From Shewanella oneidensis MR-1 (GTDB taxonomy: Bacteria; Pseudomonadota; Gammaproteobacteria; Enterobacterales; Shewanellaceae), in assembly GCF_000146165.2 (NCBI RefSeq), contig NC_004347.2, positions 1,240,001 through 1,304,000 of the forward strand: 64,000 bases of DNA, written 5' to 3'. Every line of letters begins with the position of its first letter. Position 1 is the stretch's first letter. The position numbers and the translations under genes were made by a program. The notes beneath the pieces are model-generated. The model saw only the letters and a program-made list of their open reading frames with translations. It was not told the DNA's origin and searched no databases. Shown here piece after piece: positions 30,674 through 41,000 of this stretch.

Positions 30674-31660
30674 ATGTTGACTCGCAACTTCAATCCTAGC
30701 TTAGCTAAGCCAAGCCCTTCACAAACCTCACTTTATCTGCCTTATCGGGATGGCGAGTTGCATCTGCGCCAGTTGTTGCCTGCAATTGTTGATTTTTCTA
30801 AACCGCCGATTTTGATGTTGCACGGCGCCATGTCAAATGGACGCGTTTTTTACAGCCAGAGTGGTCGTGGTTTGGGATGTTTTCTGGCTAATGCAGGCTT
30901 TGTGGTTTATGTGCTCGATACTGCCGGCCGCGGCTTAAGCCTACCAAAAATCAGTAGAGATTTTACCTTAGGGCAAGGTGAGGTAATCCGCGAGCAACTG
31001 CCATTAGTGCAGCAGTATGTTTTGGCAATTCATAAACAGGTCTGTGAGGAACAGGGGAAATCATCGCCATCTCAAGTGCATTGGTGCGCCCATTCTTGGG
31101 GCGGCGTTTTGATGGCGAGCGCATTGGCGCGTTATCCTGAGCTTCAGCAAAGTGTGCGTTCACTACTGACCTTCGGCAGTAAACGTACTATCCGGGTTAA
31201 ATCCTTCAAAAAATGGTTAATGGTCGATGTGTTTTGGAACCGACTCGCTCCCGGTTTAGCGGTTGGACAGGGTTATTTGGCTGCAGATAAACTGCGTGTA
31301 GGCATGGATAATGAGAGTCGGGCGTCATTGAATCAAAGCATCGATTGGGTGCGAGGTGAATGGCGCGATCACGACGACGGCTTTGATTATGCCAAGGCGG
31401 CTAACATGGCGAAATGGCCGTCGGCTTGGTTTATTGCTGGTCAAAATGACACTGTGCTGGGGCATCCAGAAGATGTCGCAGATATGATCAATGAGTGTGG
31501 TTTTAGCCAAGTAAAATATACGCTGCTTTCAAAGGAGAATGGTTTTAAGCACGATTATGGTCATGCGGATATGCTGACTCACCTCGATGCCATGAATGAC
31601 CACTTTCCGTTGATACGAGATTGGTATTTAGGTTTTGAACTAGCTGTATTAAAGGACTAG
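30674..31660 (+). CDS. Alpha/beta-fold hydrolase
   Basis: A 328-residue alpha/beta hydrolase of unknown substrate. It shows the oxyanion strand LMLHGAM (about residue 46), the nucleophile elbow AHSWGG with Ser141, a probable acid in AGQNDTVLG and the catalytic histidine in HDYGHADM. It has no signal peptide and is probably cytoplasmic. It follows serB by 101 bases on the same strand and faces the large PilZ gene, with only 12 bases between the two stop codons. Confidence 0.85.
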   Translation: MLTRNFNPSLAKPSPSQTSLYLPYRDGELHLRQLLPAIVDFSKPPILMLHGAMSNGRVFYSQSGRGLGCFLANAGFVVYVLDTAGRGLSLPKISRDFTLGQGEVIREQLPLVQQYVLAIHKQVCEEQGKSSPSQVHWCAHSWGGVLMASALARYPELQQSVRSLLTFGSKRTIRVKSFKKWLMVDVFWNRLAPGLAVGQGYLAADKLRVGMDNESRASLNQSIDWVRGEWRDHDDGFDYAKAANMAKWPSAWFIAGQNDTVLGHPEDVADMINECGFSQVKYTLLSKENGFKHDYGHADMLTHLDAMNDHFPLIRDWYLGFELAVLKD

Positions 31661-31672
31661 GGTGTAGCAACT

Positions 31673-34051
31673 CTAGGGAAGTTTTTGTAGCGCCGGGTAT
31701 CTTAATTCCACCTCTTGTGTGATATCGAGTAATTCCCCCACGCCGATAATGCGCCACAGTTGTTCTTCAAGCTGTTTTGCCCTGTGATTCGCGTGGATAT
31801 TGATATATTCCAATTCGCGACGCAGATACCCCATATCTGGTTTCTCGGTGGCCCCTCGGTAAATTCGTAGTGCCATAAAGCGTCCAGTCAGCTTACTTTG
31901 GGTGATAAACGCGACTTTGGCTTGGGCGTCACCCACTTCAGTTGCGGGGATACATTTTAAATGGAATCGGCCGCGGGACTGGCGCGTGAGCTGAATAAAA
32001 ACTTCAATAAAATCCATATCCTGCTGGGGTTTCATTTGGCGGATAGGGTCAAGAATATCCCGTTTACAGAAGCCATCCTTTAGCAGCGGTGCAAGATTAT
32101 ATTGCAGCGTATCTGACGAACCTGCGGCAAAAATACTGCTGATTTCATCATGCTCAGTACTGACGCCTAAGCAGGTCACTTGTGCTGATTTTGTTGTTTT
32201 TTCAACAAAGTAGGGCACAGAATGGAGTTCACGTAACAGAATATTTTTAAGACCATCAGCAAGCTCGTTTGCTTCACTGTTATTTTCAGTGAGTTGCTCT
32301 AATTTTTCTTTATTGTGGGCGATCAGTTTATTTAAAAACTCAACGCCGACATGGGGTGTATGACCCATTACTGCGGCTAAATGCAAGGTCACGCCATTCT
32401 TACGGGTTCGAACTAGGCGGTAGGGTAAATTATCGAGCTGAGTTTTGCCGGCAATGGTTTGCAGTTTGGGTAAACAGATCATCAAGGGTTTGTTGACTAC
32501 AAACTCGGTGGGATTATCGAGTGTGAGCTGCATGCCTCGACCCGAGATATCCAAGGTAATCCCAGTCGCTTTAAGGTTGTCCTGCGAGATATTGACTAAG
32601 GTTTTAAATGCAAAACGGGCTTCTTGGCGACGTTCACTAAATTGCATTGGAATCGGTTTGATTTGATGGGCGGTGAGTCGTTGCTGACCGAAGGCTTTTA
32701 GCGTATTGGCATTGCTATCATCCTGCCACGCCTTGTAGGTTTCCCTTTCATCCTCATTTGTTAAATCAACGAGTTGCAACAAATGGCTGAACTGCGACAA
32801 CTGTTGTTCCACCAGCGGGCTGTATTGGGTTTCATCCCCCGGCAACGTGGCTCGGCGATAACCTTTGGCATGGTAAATTTTATCTGAGACCAGTTTAAAA
32901 ATACGCCAACTTGGTTTGGTTGAAGCAAAACCTAAAAACAATGGCACCAGACCTTTAGCTTTTAATTCGGCTAAGGTGGCCGAATAAAAATACAAGCAGC
33001 CCTGAGCATTGTAGGTAAACGTAAAAAATAGGCTGTAGTCAGGATTTTCCGGATGGCTAAAGAGTGCCGAAAGCCGTGAGGATGTCAGCATTGCGGGTAA
33101 CTGGCTGATATCATTTTCATCTTGAAAATAATGCACTATTTGCTGATTATCCCGACTCAGCAACATATGGCTGATGGATTGCGTTTGTTGATTCAGAAAT
33201 AAAGGCAAATGTGGCAAATGTGGCAAATAATGGCGCTCGAAACCCAGGCCTGATGCTGTGACTAATACGTCGTTAACATCTAATTTATAGCGGAGTTTAT
33301 AACCTCGAATTAAATTGCCAAGCATTTCACCTAGGGCATCAGTGCCACCAATACGTTTTAATCTCAACCAAAGAAACTCACCATTGGTTTCGCTATCGAC
33401 GATGTGGTAATCGACCCCAAGTTGCAGATCGGGATAGTAATATTCTTCACTTAACTCAAGGAGTTTCACCTTTAGCGGCTTATCGAGATCGAAAGGATGA
33501 TTAGCAGAGAGTCGAATGCGAGCGCCGCCAATGGACAAATCGATGGTGATCCCGAGTATTTCAGGTCGCCCAGGTTGGGAAACCGCGATGCGGATACTGT
33601 AATTCATTCGCTCTTCGGCACGATTAAAATAACTGCCGAGCACGACTCCGGGTACCATAAAGGGTTCGGGATCGACTGTATCGCTTTGCTGTACTACTTG
33701 ACGCAGTTTTTGTCGCCTGAGCTGATGGGCGGCGATCACGTATTCATACACACCCATAGTGTATTTGTTGCGATATAAGGACATTGCCTCTTGCAGGCTA
33801 TGCTTAGCGGGTTCATCAAGAAAATGGTGTTGTTGACCTAGCATGACTTCAGTGCAGAGCAACTCAGACTTGTCCCTCAGGTCAATAATCCGCGTGCAGG
33901 GCGAGGCTAAACGACTCAACTCCATTTTCAACAGAAAACGGGTCGAATTGTTTTCATCGGCAGTCAGCTGCTGAAAAATCTCTTGGAAGTTAGGTTCCAT
34001 GAGCAGCGGCTTGAGCTGTTCTATGAGCGCACTATGGTTATCTAAACTCAT
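31673..34051 (-). CDS. Large protein with two PilZ (cyclic-di-GMP receptor) domains
   Basis: This 792-residue protein has two PilZ-type modules with full binding motifs. The first has RAEER (144-148) then DLSIGG (171-176). The second has RQEAR (475-479) then DISGRG (501-506). The remaining regions (1-130, 200-460 and 600-792) look globular but are not recognised; there is no signal peptide or membrane helix. Such proteins should bind cyclic-di-GMP and pass the signal to a partner, which is unknown. It is convergent with the hydrolase and divergent from radA. Confidence 0.85.
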   Translation of the reverse strand: MSLDNHSALIEQLKPLLMEPNFQEIFQQLTADENNSTRFLLKMELSRLASPCTRIIDLRDKSELLCTEVMLGQQHHFLDEPAKHSLQEAMSLYRNKYTMGVYEYVIAAHQLRRQKLRQVVQQSDTVDPEPFMVPGVVLGSYFNRAEERMNYSIRIAVSQPGRPEILGITIDLSIGGARIRLSANHPFDLDKPLKVKLLELSEEYYYPDLQLGVDYHIVDSETNGEFLWLRLKRIGGTDALGEMLGNLIRGYKLRYKLDVNDVLVTASGLGFERHYLPHLPHLPLFLNQQTQSISHMLLSRDNQQIVHYFQDENDISQLPAMLTSSRLSALFSHPENPDYSLFFTFTYNAQGCLYFYSATLAELKAKGLVPLFLGFASTKPSWRIFKLVSDKIYHAKGYRRATLPGDETQYSPLVEQQLSQFSHLLQLVDLTNEDERETYKAWQDDSNANTLKAFGQQRLTAHQIKPIPMQFSERRQEARFAFKTLVNISQDNLKATGITLDISGRGMQLTLDNPTEFVVNKPLMICLPKLQTIAGKTQLDNLPYRLVRTRKNGVTLHLAAVMGHTPHVGVEFLNKLIAHNKEKLEQLTENNSEANELADGLKNILLRELHSVPYFVEKTTKSAQVTCLGVSTEHDEISSIFAAGSSDTLQYNLAPLLKDGFCKRDILDPIRQMKPQQDMDFIEVFIQLTRQSRGRFHLKCIPATEVGDAQAKVAFITQSKLTGRFMALRIYRGATEKPDMGYLRRELEYINIHANHRAKQLEEQLWRIIGVGELLDITQEVELRYPALQKLP

Positions 34052-34209
34052 GTAGGGGTCTTTTTATGCTTATTTCATCCCAAACAGACTGAAACTCGTA
34101 TCTTCAGATTGTTTGAGCTCTAATGCTAATTTTGCGCCGTGCTGTGTTAGTCTTATGTCGGCAGTATTCACAGTTACTTAAATTGATTTTATACAGATTT
34201 TAATAAGTT

Positions 34210-35574
34210 ATGGCAAAGAATAAAACCGCGTACGTGTGCAATGAGTGTGGGCAGGATTTTCCCCGTTGGCAAGGGCAATGCAGTGCTTGTCACGAGTGGA
34301 ATACGATAACTGAAGTACGCTTAGGCGCCGCCTCGCCCGGACGGGGGACTAAATTTGCCGGTTATGCCGGTGCTGGCAGTAGCGAAGTCAAAACCTTAGA
34401 TCAAATAGATCTTAATGCTTTACCCCGTATTGTTAGCCATTTTGGTGAACTCGATCGTGTACTCGGTGGGGGAATTGTTCCTGGCTCGGCGATTCTGATT
34501 GGCGGTCATCCGGGAGCGGGCAAGAGTACTTTGCTGCTTCAAACCCTATGCCATTTAGCGGAGCAAATGCCTGCGTTGTATGTGACGGGGGAGGAATCCT
34601 TACAGCAGGTTGCCATGCGAGCCCATCGCCTTGGTTTGCCGACCAATAAACTGCGGATGTTATCCGAGACGAGTGTTGAGCAGATTTGCGAAATCGCCCT
34701 GCAAGAATCCCCGAAAGTGATTGTTGTCGACTCTATTCAAGTCATGCACATGAGCGATGTGGCATCGAGCCCTGGCAGTGTATCGCAGGTGCGTGAATCG
34801 GCTTCCTATTTAACTCGTTTTGCAAAACAGCACGGCATTGCTGTGATTATGGTGGGCCATGTGACTAAGGATGGTAGCCTCGCGGGTCCTAAAGTGCTGG
34901 AACACTGTATCGATTGCTCAGTCATGTTTGAAGGGGATAGCGACAGTCGTTATCGTACTTTACGCTCCCATAAAAACCGGTTTGGGGCGATCAATGAACT
35001 TGGGGTGTTTGCCATGACAGAGCGCGGCCTAAAGGAGGTTGCTAATCCTTCGGCAATTTTCCTCTCCCGTGGTGAGGAGGAATCCTCGGGATCCTTGGTC
35101 ATGGTGGTGTGGGAAGGTACGCGTCCGCTACTGGTTGAATTGCAAGTGCTGGTGGATAATTCGGCCATGTCGAATCCGCGCCGCGTGGCGGTGGGGATGG
35201 ATGCAAACCGTCTAGCCATGTTACTTGCGGTCATGCATCGCCATGGTGGCTTGCAAATGTCGGATCAGGACGTGTTTGTGAACGTGGTAGGCGGGGTTAA
35301 AGTGACCGAAACCAGTGCCGACTTAACCCTGCTACTGGCCATGGTATCGAGTTTTCGTGGCGATATTTTACCGAGCGATTTGGTTGTGTTCGGTGAGGTA
35401 GGGTTATCTGGTGAAATTCGCCCAGTGCCAAATGGCCAAGAGCGTTTAGTCGAAGCCGCTAAACATGGTTTTAAACGAGCGATAGTGCCTCGAGCTAACG
35501 TGCCGAAAAAACCGCCTGTGGGAATGGAAGTGGTGGGCGTTTCCAAACTATCAGAAGCCCTTGAAGCAATCTAA
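34210..35574 (+). CDS. radA: DNA repair protein RadA
   Basis: RadA is a RecA-like ATPase/helicase that promotes branch migration in recombination. The 454 residues show a zinc finger at the N-terminus (Cys10, Cys13, Cys24, Cys27 in CNECG and CSAC), Walker A in GGHPGAGKSTLL, the family KNRFG motif (HKNRFGAINELGVFAM), and a C-terminal Lon-like domain (GGVKVTETSADLTLLLAMVSS, FGEVGLSGEIRPV). A strong terminator follows. It is flanked by two PilZ-domain genes on the other strand. Confidence 0.97.
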   Translation: MAKNKTAYVCNECGQDFPRWQGQCSACHEWNTITEVRLGAASPGRGTKFAGYAGAGSSEVKTLDQIDLNALPRIVSHFGELDRVLGGGIVPGSAILIGGHPGAGKSTLLLQTLCHLAEQMPALYVTGEESLQQVAMRAHRLGLPTNKLRMLSETSVEQICEIALQESPKVIVVDSIQVMHMSDVASSPGSVSQVRESASYLTRFAKQHGIAVIMVGHVTKDGSLAGPKVLEHCIDCSVMFEGDSDSRYRTLRSHKNRFGAINELGVFAMTERGLKEVANPSAIFLSRGEEESSGSLVMVVWEGTRPLLVELQVLVDNSAMSNPRRVAVGMDANRLAMLLAVMHRHGGLQMSDQDVFVNVVGGVKVTETSADLTLLLAMVSSFRGDILPSDLVVFGEVGLSGEIRPVPNGQERLVEAAKHGFKRAIVPRANVPKKPPVGMEVVGVSKLSEALEAI

Positions 35575-35580
35575 TCTAAA

Positions 35581-35613
35581 AAAACAAACAGCGCCTTAAG
35601 CGCTGTTTGTTTT
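35581..35613. terminator. Bidirectional terminator after radA
   Basis: AAAACAAACAGCGC (35581-35594) is the exact complement of GCGCTGTTTGTTTT (35600-35613) over a 5-base loop. A residues on one side and T residues on the other suit both radA and the convergent small PilZ gene. Confidence 0.88.
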
Positions 35614-35656
35614 GCTCTTGGGTGTCAAGTCTGTACCCAATCACAATCCGTGGTGT

Positions 35657-36049
35657 TTAATCGGCAGAATGATGTTTTTCGACAAACAGTGCTAATTCAC
35701 GATTCAGTATCGAGGCATCACCTAAGTTAAGCTCAACGATGCGTTTGAGGTGGCTGATGCTGTCGACATCGATAATGTTACATTTAAGCCCAAGTTGATG
35801 ATTACGTTGATGCACCAACTCTGTCTCCATTTGCAGCTCAATATCCGATCCCTGTAAGGTAAAGCTTAGGGTGATAGGCTCCCCTGTGTGGCTAAATCTA
35901 ACGGGTTCTTCCACTAAGGCGCCATTTAGGCTGAGATCCAATATTGTGGTTTGCCATTGGTTTTCGCCTTGGTGTATTGACGCACTGGCGGCAAAGAGGA
36001 TCCGCGAAAAATGTCGTCTTTCATCAATCACTAATGCTTTATCTTTCAT
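35657..36049 (-). CDS. Single-domain PilZ protein
   Basis: A 130-residue protein consisting of one PilZ domain. The binding motif is RHFSR (residues 12-16) and DLSLNG (about 38-43), so cyclic-di-GMP binding is expected. No other domain or signal is visible. It lies between radA and torR, with the stop facing radA and its start 179 bases from the torR ATG. No functional link to the Tor genes is evident. Confidence 0.88.
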   Translation of the reverse strand: MKDKALVIDERRHFSRILFAASASIHQGENQWQTTILDLSLNGALVEEPVRFSHTGEPITLSFTLQGSDIELQMETELVHQRNHQLGLKCNIIDVDSISHLKRIVELNLGDASILNRELALFVEKHHSAD

Positions 36050-36074
36050 AGTTTGTTAGCGTCCACCCCAATCA

Positions 36075-36090
36075 ATATGCATAAGCATAT
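36075..36090. promoter_or_regulatory. Palindrome ATATGC-ATAA-GCATAT between the PilZ gene and torR
   Basis: A perfect 6-4-6 inverted repeat located 26 bases upstream of the PilZ start codon (minus strand). It could be an operator or part of the promoter of that gene; its bound protein is unknown. Confidence 0.4.
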
Positions 36091-36167
36091 GTCATATTGA
36101 GGAGACTGTAAAAGCTCGGCCAATTTTTGTGCAATTAAGTAAGGCAGATCGCATATTTTACCTTTTT

Positions 36168-36198
36168 CTCATATGCAAATATGAAAAAGTATGAATAA
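36168..36198 (+). promoter_or_regulatory. Candidate TorR boxes upstream of torR
   Basis: Two adjacent decamers, ATATGAAAAA (36179-36188) and GTATGAATAA (36189-36198), sit directly next to each other, with a looser third copy before them (CTCATATGCA). The first decamer is identical to one upstream of torE. E. coli TorR binds decamers of the type CTGTTCATAT, whose complement ATATGAACAG is similar. Autoregulation of torR is therefore likely (inference). Confidence 0.65.
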
Positions 36199-36228
36199 TT
36201 CAGTTAAGCAAAATAAGAGAAACAGAAC

Positions 36229-36939
36229 ATGGCCTATAGTGTGCTGGTTGTTGATGACGAAGTGGTTATTCGTGCGCGATTGAAGGGATATTTTGAAAAA
36301 GAAGGTTATCGCGTGGTTGAGGCTGCCGATGGCGAGCAAATGTGGTACGAGTTTAATCGTCAACATATCGATTTGATCATGCTAGATATCAATTTACCGG
36401 GTGTTGATGGTTTGAGCTTAACTCGCGAGTTACGCAGCCGCTCCCATGTGGGGATTATCTTAGTTTCTGGCCGTGATGAATCCATTGACAAAATTGTTGG
36501 CCTCGAGATGGGCGCCGATGATTATGTGACTAAACCCTTCGAACTACGGGAGCTGTTGGTAAGGGTAAAAAATCTGCTATGGCGGATTTCTTTGGTAAAA
36601 CAAGCCGAGCAAGCGCTGGTGCAGGAGTTATCACAGCCCGATGATTTGATAAGTTTTGAAGGTTATCAACTTGAATTAAACAGCCGGAAATTGCGCCAAG
36701 GGGAGGAACTTATCAAGCTCACTAAGGCCGAATTTGAGTTATTAACCGTCTTTGTCTTACATCCACAACAGGTGCTTTCCCGCGAACGTTTAATGCAGCA
36801 AACCAGTCATCGTAATCAGGATGTGAATGACAGAACGATAGATGTCATCATCCGCCGTTTGCGTAATAAACTCCATGCCGAACTTTTTGTTACTGTTCAT
36901 GGTGAGGGGTATTTATTTGCCGCGAAGGTGGATGACTAA
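36229..36939 (+). CDS. torR: TorR, TMAO response regulator
   Basis: TorR is the OmpR-family regulator that switches on the TMAO reductase operon when phosphorylated by TorS. The 236 residues comprise a receiver domain (about 1-120; phosphorylated Asp53 in LIMLDINLPGVDGL, Lys in YVTKPFELREL) and a winged-helix DNA-binding domain (about 140-235, with LTKAEFELL and DRTIDVIIRRLRNKL). Its similarity to E. coli TorR is strong in VGLEMGADDYVTKP and VKNLLWRI. Its last 4 bases overlap the torT stop on the other strand. Confidence 0.94.
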   Translation: MAYSVLVVDDEVVIRARLKGYFEKEGYRVVEAADGEQMWYEFNRQHIDLIMLDINLPGVDGLSLTRELRSRSHVGIILVSGRDESIDKIVGLEMGADDYVTKPFELRELLVRVKNLLWRISLVKQAEQALVQELSQPDDLISFEGYQLELNSRKLRQGEELIKLTKAEFELLTVFVLHPQQVLSRERLMQQTSHRNQDVNDRTIDVIIRRLRNKLHAELFVTVHGEGYLFAAKVDD

Positions 36940-38015
36940 GGTAAAGATGGAGGCCGTACTTGATATAGAGGATAAAAATCCGCTTCGGCAAGGCTAAAAC
37001 TAAGCTCCGACTGGGTGTTTGCCGACATTGTGCGTCCGACGATAGCTGGACCAATATCGCCAAATGGCGTGGCGCCTTCGAGCTGTTTCACTGCGACATC
37101 AATCGCCAGTTTCCCCTGTAACACCACAAGGTCATCATTGCTGTAGAGTACTTTTTGCCGCTTCAGTCCTCGCAGAATTGCAGGGGATAAGTAACTACTG
37201 ACGAGTTTGATATCCTGTGTCATGTGCTTTTGCTTGAGGGTGCTAACGGCCGCTTCAATTGCAACTGCACTGCCGAGAATATAGTTGGGCTGCTGCGCTT
37301 TTAGCAGTATCTGTAATTGATCGCGGTAGAGATTACGGTTGTTATCTGCATGCTGAATGGCACTGATGCTGACATTGCTGCCTTCAAGGGCATGACGAAT
37401 CCCTTGTTCGACCAAATCGGTACCGCCTACATTTTCCGGTCCAGCTAAGAGCGCCAAGGTTGTGGGTTGTGTCGGGGTGTGAACCTTGGCATCCGCTTTA
37501 ATAAATTGGCCTGCCCGCAGCCCCATTTGATACCAGTTAACACCAATATGGGTTAGCACTTGGTCTGAATTGAGCTTATTTACGAGGGCGATTATGGGTT
37601 TGCTCAGTGGCAGAGGAAAATGCTCGAGTAGATTGGGACTTACGGCTCCGAGTAAAATCGCATCGTAGTCACCGCTCATGCACGAACGTAATTGCGCGAG
37701 TTGTTTATCTTGATGGTAATAACTGCCCGCTTCGAACAGATCCAGCGATACGCCAAGGTGTTTAGCGTGTTGAATTAGGCCATAATCGATGCCAATCCAA
37801 TAAGCGTCTTTTAGATGAGGGACCAGGACACACAGACGCCAAGCTTGTTGTGCTTTCGTCAGGGGAAGATAATCAAGTGCGCGTGACTGCTGGATTTTGG
37901 CATTAAAAGGACTGCGTTGCTCTAATGGCCAGCTTTGGGGATTCGCTTTGGCAACCGGTGAGCATAAGAGGCTAAAAGTGGTGAGTGTGAGCAAAGCTTG
38001 CCAAAATTTTTCCAT
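36936..38015 (-). CDS. torT: TorT, periplasmic TMAO-binding protein
   Basis: TorT binds TMAO in the periplasm and presents the signal to the sensor TorS. The 359-residue precursor has a signal peptide ending near PVAKA (about residue 24) and a periplasmic sugar-binding-like fold. Blocks shared with E. coli TorT include AWRLCVLVPHLKDAYWIG, NWYQMGLRAGQF and LLAGPENVGGTDLVEQG. It sits between torR and torS but on the opposite strand, with its stop overlapping the torR stop by 4 bases and its start 59 bases from torS. Confidence 0.92.
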   Translation of the reverse strand: MEKFWQALLTLTTFSLLCSPVAKANPQSWPLEQRSPFNAKIQQSRALDYLPLTKAQQAWRLCVLVPHLKDAYWIGIDYGLIQHAKHLGVSLDLFEAGSYYHQDKQLAQLRSCMSGDYDAILLGAVSPNLLEHFPLPLSKPIIALVNKLNSDQVLTHIGVNWYQMGLRAGQFIKADAKVHTPTQPTTLALLAGPENVGGTDLVEQGIRHALEGSNVSISAIQHADNNRNLYRDQLQILLKAQQPNYILGSAVAIEAAVSTLKQKHMTQDIKLVSSYLSPAILRGLKRQKVLYSNDDLVVLQGKLAIDVAVKQLEGATPFGDIGPAIVGRTMSANTQSELSFSLAEADFYPLYQVRPPSLP

Positions 38016-38074
38016 TGTCCCATATCATCCACAGTGATTCTTTGGAATGCATTGTAACAGTTTAAGGAACAAGC

Positions 38075-41000
38075 GTGGCTCCTTTATCTTTATCGCGACG
38101 TAGTTTAACCGGCAGACTAATGCTCGCGTTTAGCGTGCTTGGGCTTTTGCTATTGCTGTTGGTGAGTCTTGGTAGCTTGAGTTTACATTGGCTTAAACAA
38201 GCCGATCGTTACCTGTATGAAGAATCCTTACCCGCTTCTCAAGCTGCGCGGCAATTGGTGCAGGCCTCAAATGCGTTATCCGATGGCGTGACTCAGTTAG
38301 GCCAGGTTGAGGATGAGCGGCAGCGGGAATTTATCGGCCGTAAATTGAACCTTGAAAGTGCCACAATGTTAAATAGTATCAAAGTGTTGTTGGCACTCGA
38401 CGTGAATGAGGATAATCATTTACCTGTTCTAGCAGGGCAAATTATTGAACAACTTACCTTGCTTGGTCAAAGTGTTGGCCAGCGTATCACCCTTGGCGAT
38501 GAGTTACAGCGCAGGGCCCGAGAATTATCGGTTGCCGCGGCCCATGCCTCTGAGTTATTGCAATCTGAGTTAGCGGTTGTCGATTCGGCAATTTTAGCCA
38601 AACTGAGTCAAGCTTATCCCGATATGGCGGGGAATAAACGCAGTGGGCAACTGCTTGATGATGTGATTGAACGTGAGCTCGATATCCAAGAACAGCTCAA
38701 TCGCGCGCTCAAATTAGTGCATCAAATTGCGCTGCTCAGTCAGTTATTTGAGGTATCGGAGTTGCAGTCTGAGCTGCAATTGAGTGTCCCGCGTTTATTG
38801 GCAACCTTTGCCAGCACATTACCCTCGCATCCTGTAGCGCACATTAATCAGCAAAAAGGGACTGCAATCGAGCAAGCATCGGAGGCTGTAACTGAGTTGT
38901 CGGCGCCAGAGGTTGGTATCGATTTAATGGCGCTAACGACAGTTTCTGAGCTGATACGCGATCCCGGTCGCCTCAACGCCTTAAAGGCCGAGTTGGTTAC
39001 CCTTAAACACACGCCAAAGATCATTAAGTTACAGCGAGACTTGAGCCAAAGTTTGCAGCGGCAACAGCGCCAGCAGCAGGCATTAGCGGAAAAACTCTAT
39101 AGTCTTAATACGTTGGTGGATAGTGCGCTCAATCAACAACAGCAGAGGGCAGAGTTGGCGCGTAGTGATTATTTAATGCAGCTGTCCTACGCTCGGTTCG
39201 GCTTGTTGGCCACGGGGATGTTGATGTTTGTGATCATGGGATGGGTCATTTATCGTGTGATTTATCGTGGTATTGCTTTGAGGTTGAATCAGGCAACGCA
39301 GGCCATGTCGCGTTTAAGTTTGGGCGATATCAATGTGAGTCTTGATGCCCGAGGTGATGATGAATTAACTGCGATGGCGAATGCAATTGAGGCATTTAAG
39401 CGAAAAACTGCCCATAACCTTAAATTACAGGCGGATTTACGTCAGGTCGCCGATGAGTTGACCGAGCATAAAAAAGCCCTTGAACAAACCGTAGCTACGC
39501 GGACTCAGGAATTAGCCGAGACAAATCTTCGCCTCGATGCTGAGGCTAAAGGCCATGCTAAGGCAAGGGTCGTTGCCGAGGAGGCGAGTCAGGCCAAATC
39601 GCAATTCCTTGCAACGATGAGCCATGAAATCCGCACCCCACTCAATGGCTTATTGGGGACGTTAACCTTGCTCGGCCAGAGTCAGTTACCGCCCGCGCAG
39701 CAACAGATGCTCGCCCTGTCGCAGTACAGCGGCACATTATTGCAAACTGTGCTGAGCGATATTCTTGATTTCTCCCGCCTTGAGCAGGGTAATTTAACCA
39801 ATGAGCCAAGGCCAACGGATATCAACGCCCTACTCGATGAAGTGCTGGCGATCATGGTGGCGGGTGCCAATTTGGCGGGATTGAGTTTAAGGCTGAACCG
39901 TCCTCAATTACCCGCTTGTATTAATATCGATGGCCCTAAGCTGCGGCAAGTGTTGTTTAACCTTATCGGTAATGGCATTAAGTTTACCTCCGAAGGCAGT
40001 GTCAGCCTGAATGTCAGCCTGCAGGGAGGTAGATTAGCCTTTGTGGTGGCTGATACTGGTGTGGGCATTGCCCCCGAGGTGCGTGAACAGTTATTTATTC
40101 CCTACAGTACATTGCCAAATCAGGGGCGAAGCCGCGGGACAGGCTTAGGGCTGGCGATTTGTAAGCAGTTAGTTGAGCTGATGGATGCAAATGGTCGTGG
40201 TATTTGGGTCAAAAGTGAGCCTGGCAAGGGCAGTGAGTTTGGTTTTGAACTCTGCTTTACGCAATGCGATAAAGCCCAAGATGCCCAAACACTGGTCCAT
40301 AAGCAAGTGCATACTCAGCGCGTGTTAGTGGTTGAGGATAACAAGGTCAATGCTATGGTCGCGCAGGGATTTTTGGCGCATTTAGGCCACAGTTCGACCT
40401 TGGCGGCAAGCTGCCAACTCGCACTGGAGTGTGTGAGTGCTGATAAGGCATTCGATGCCGTGATGTTAGATATTCAGTTGAGTGATGGTTCTGGCGTGGC
40501 GTTATTACCGCAGTTAAAGGCGTTATTTGGGGCAAAAAATGTTAAGTTTGCCGCTTTTACTGCGCAGATGCAGATGGAGGATCTTAGCCTCTATCGTGAG
40601 GTGGGGTTTGATACCGTGTTAGCCAAACCATTGAGTCTACAAACGCTGACTCAATGGCTTGGGGTCGCTATGGCGTCATCTTCTTTGGAGACTGAAAGTC
40701 CTGGGTTGTCGGCGAGTCCTTCTTTTATCTCGGCATCTTCTGCGCCATTAGCTCAAGCAACGGATACCAGTGGTGCTATACCCCTTGGCAATCAAGCAAC
40801 TGAAACTCTACTGGATATTGAACAGTTGCAACAAGATATTGAGGTGCTGGGTGTGAAAGCGGTGAGTGATATGTTGGCGCTGTATAAAACTTCTAGCGCC
40901 GAGCAAATTGAGCGGCTATCAGAGGCAACTTTTGTGGAGAGTTCAGCCGACAGTGCTAAATTATTGCATGCACTTAAGGGCAGTAGTGCCAGCATGGGAC

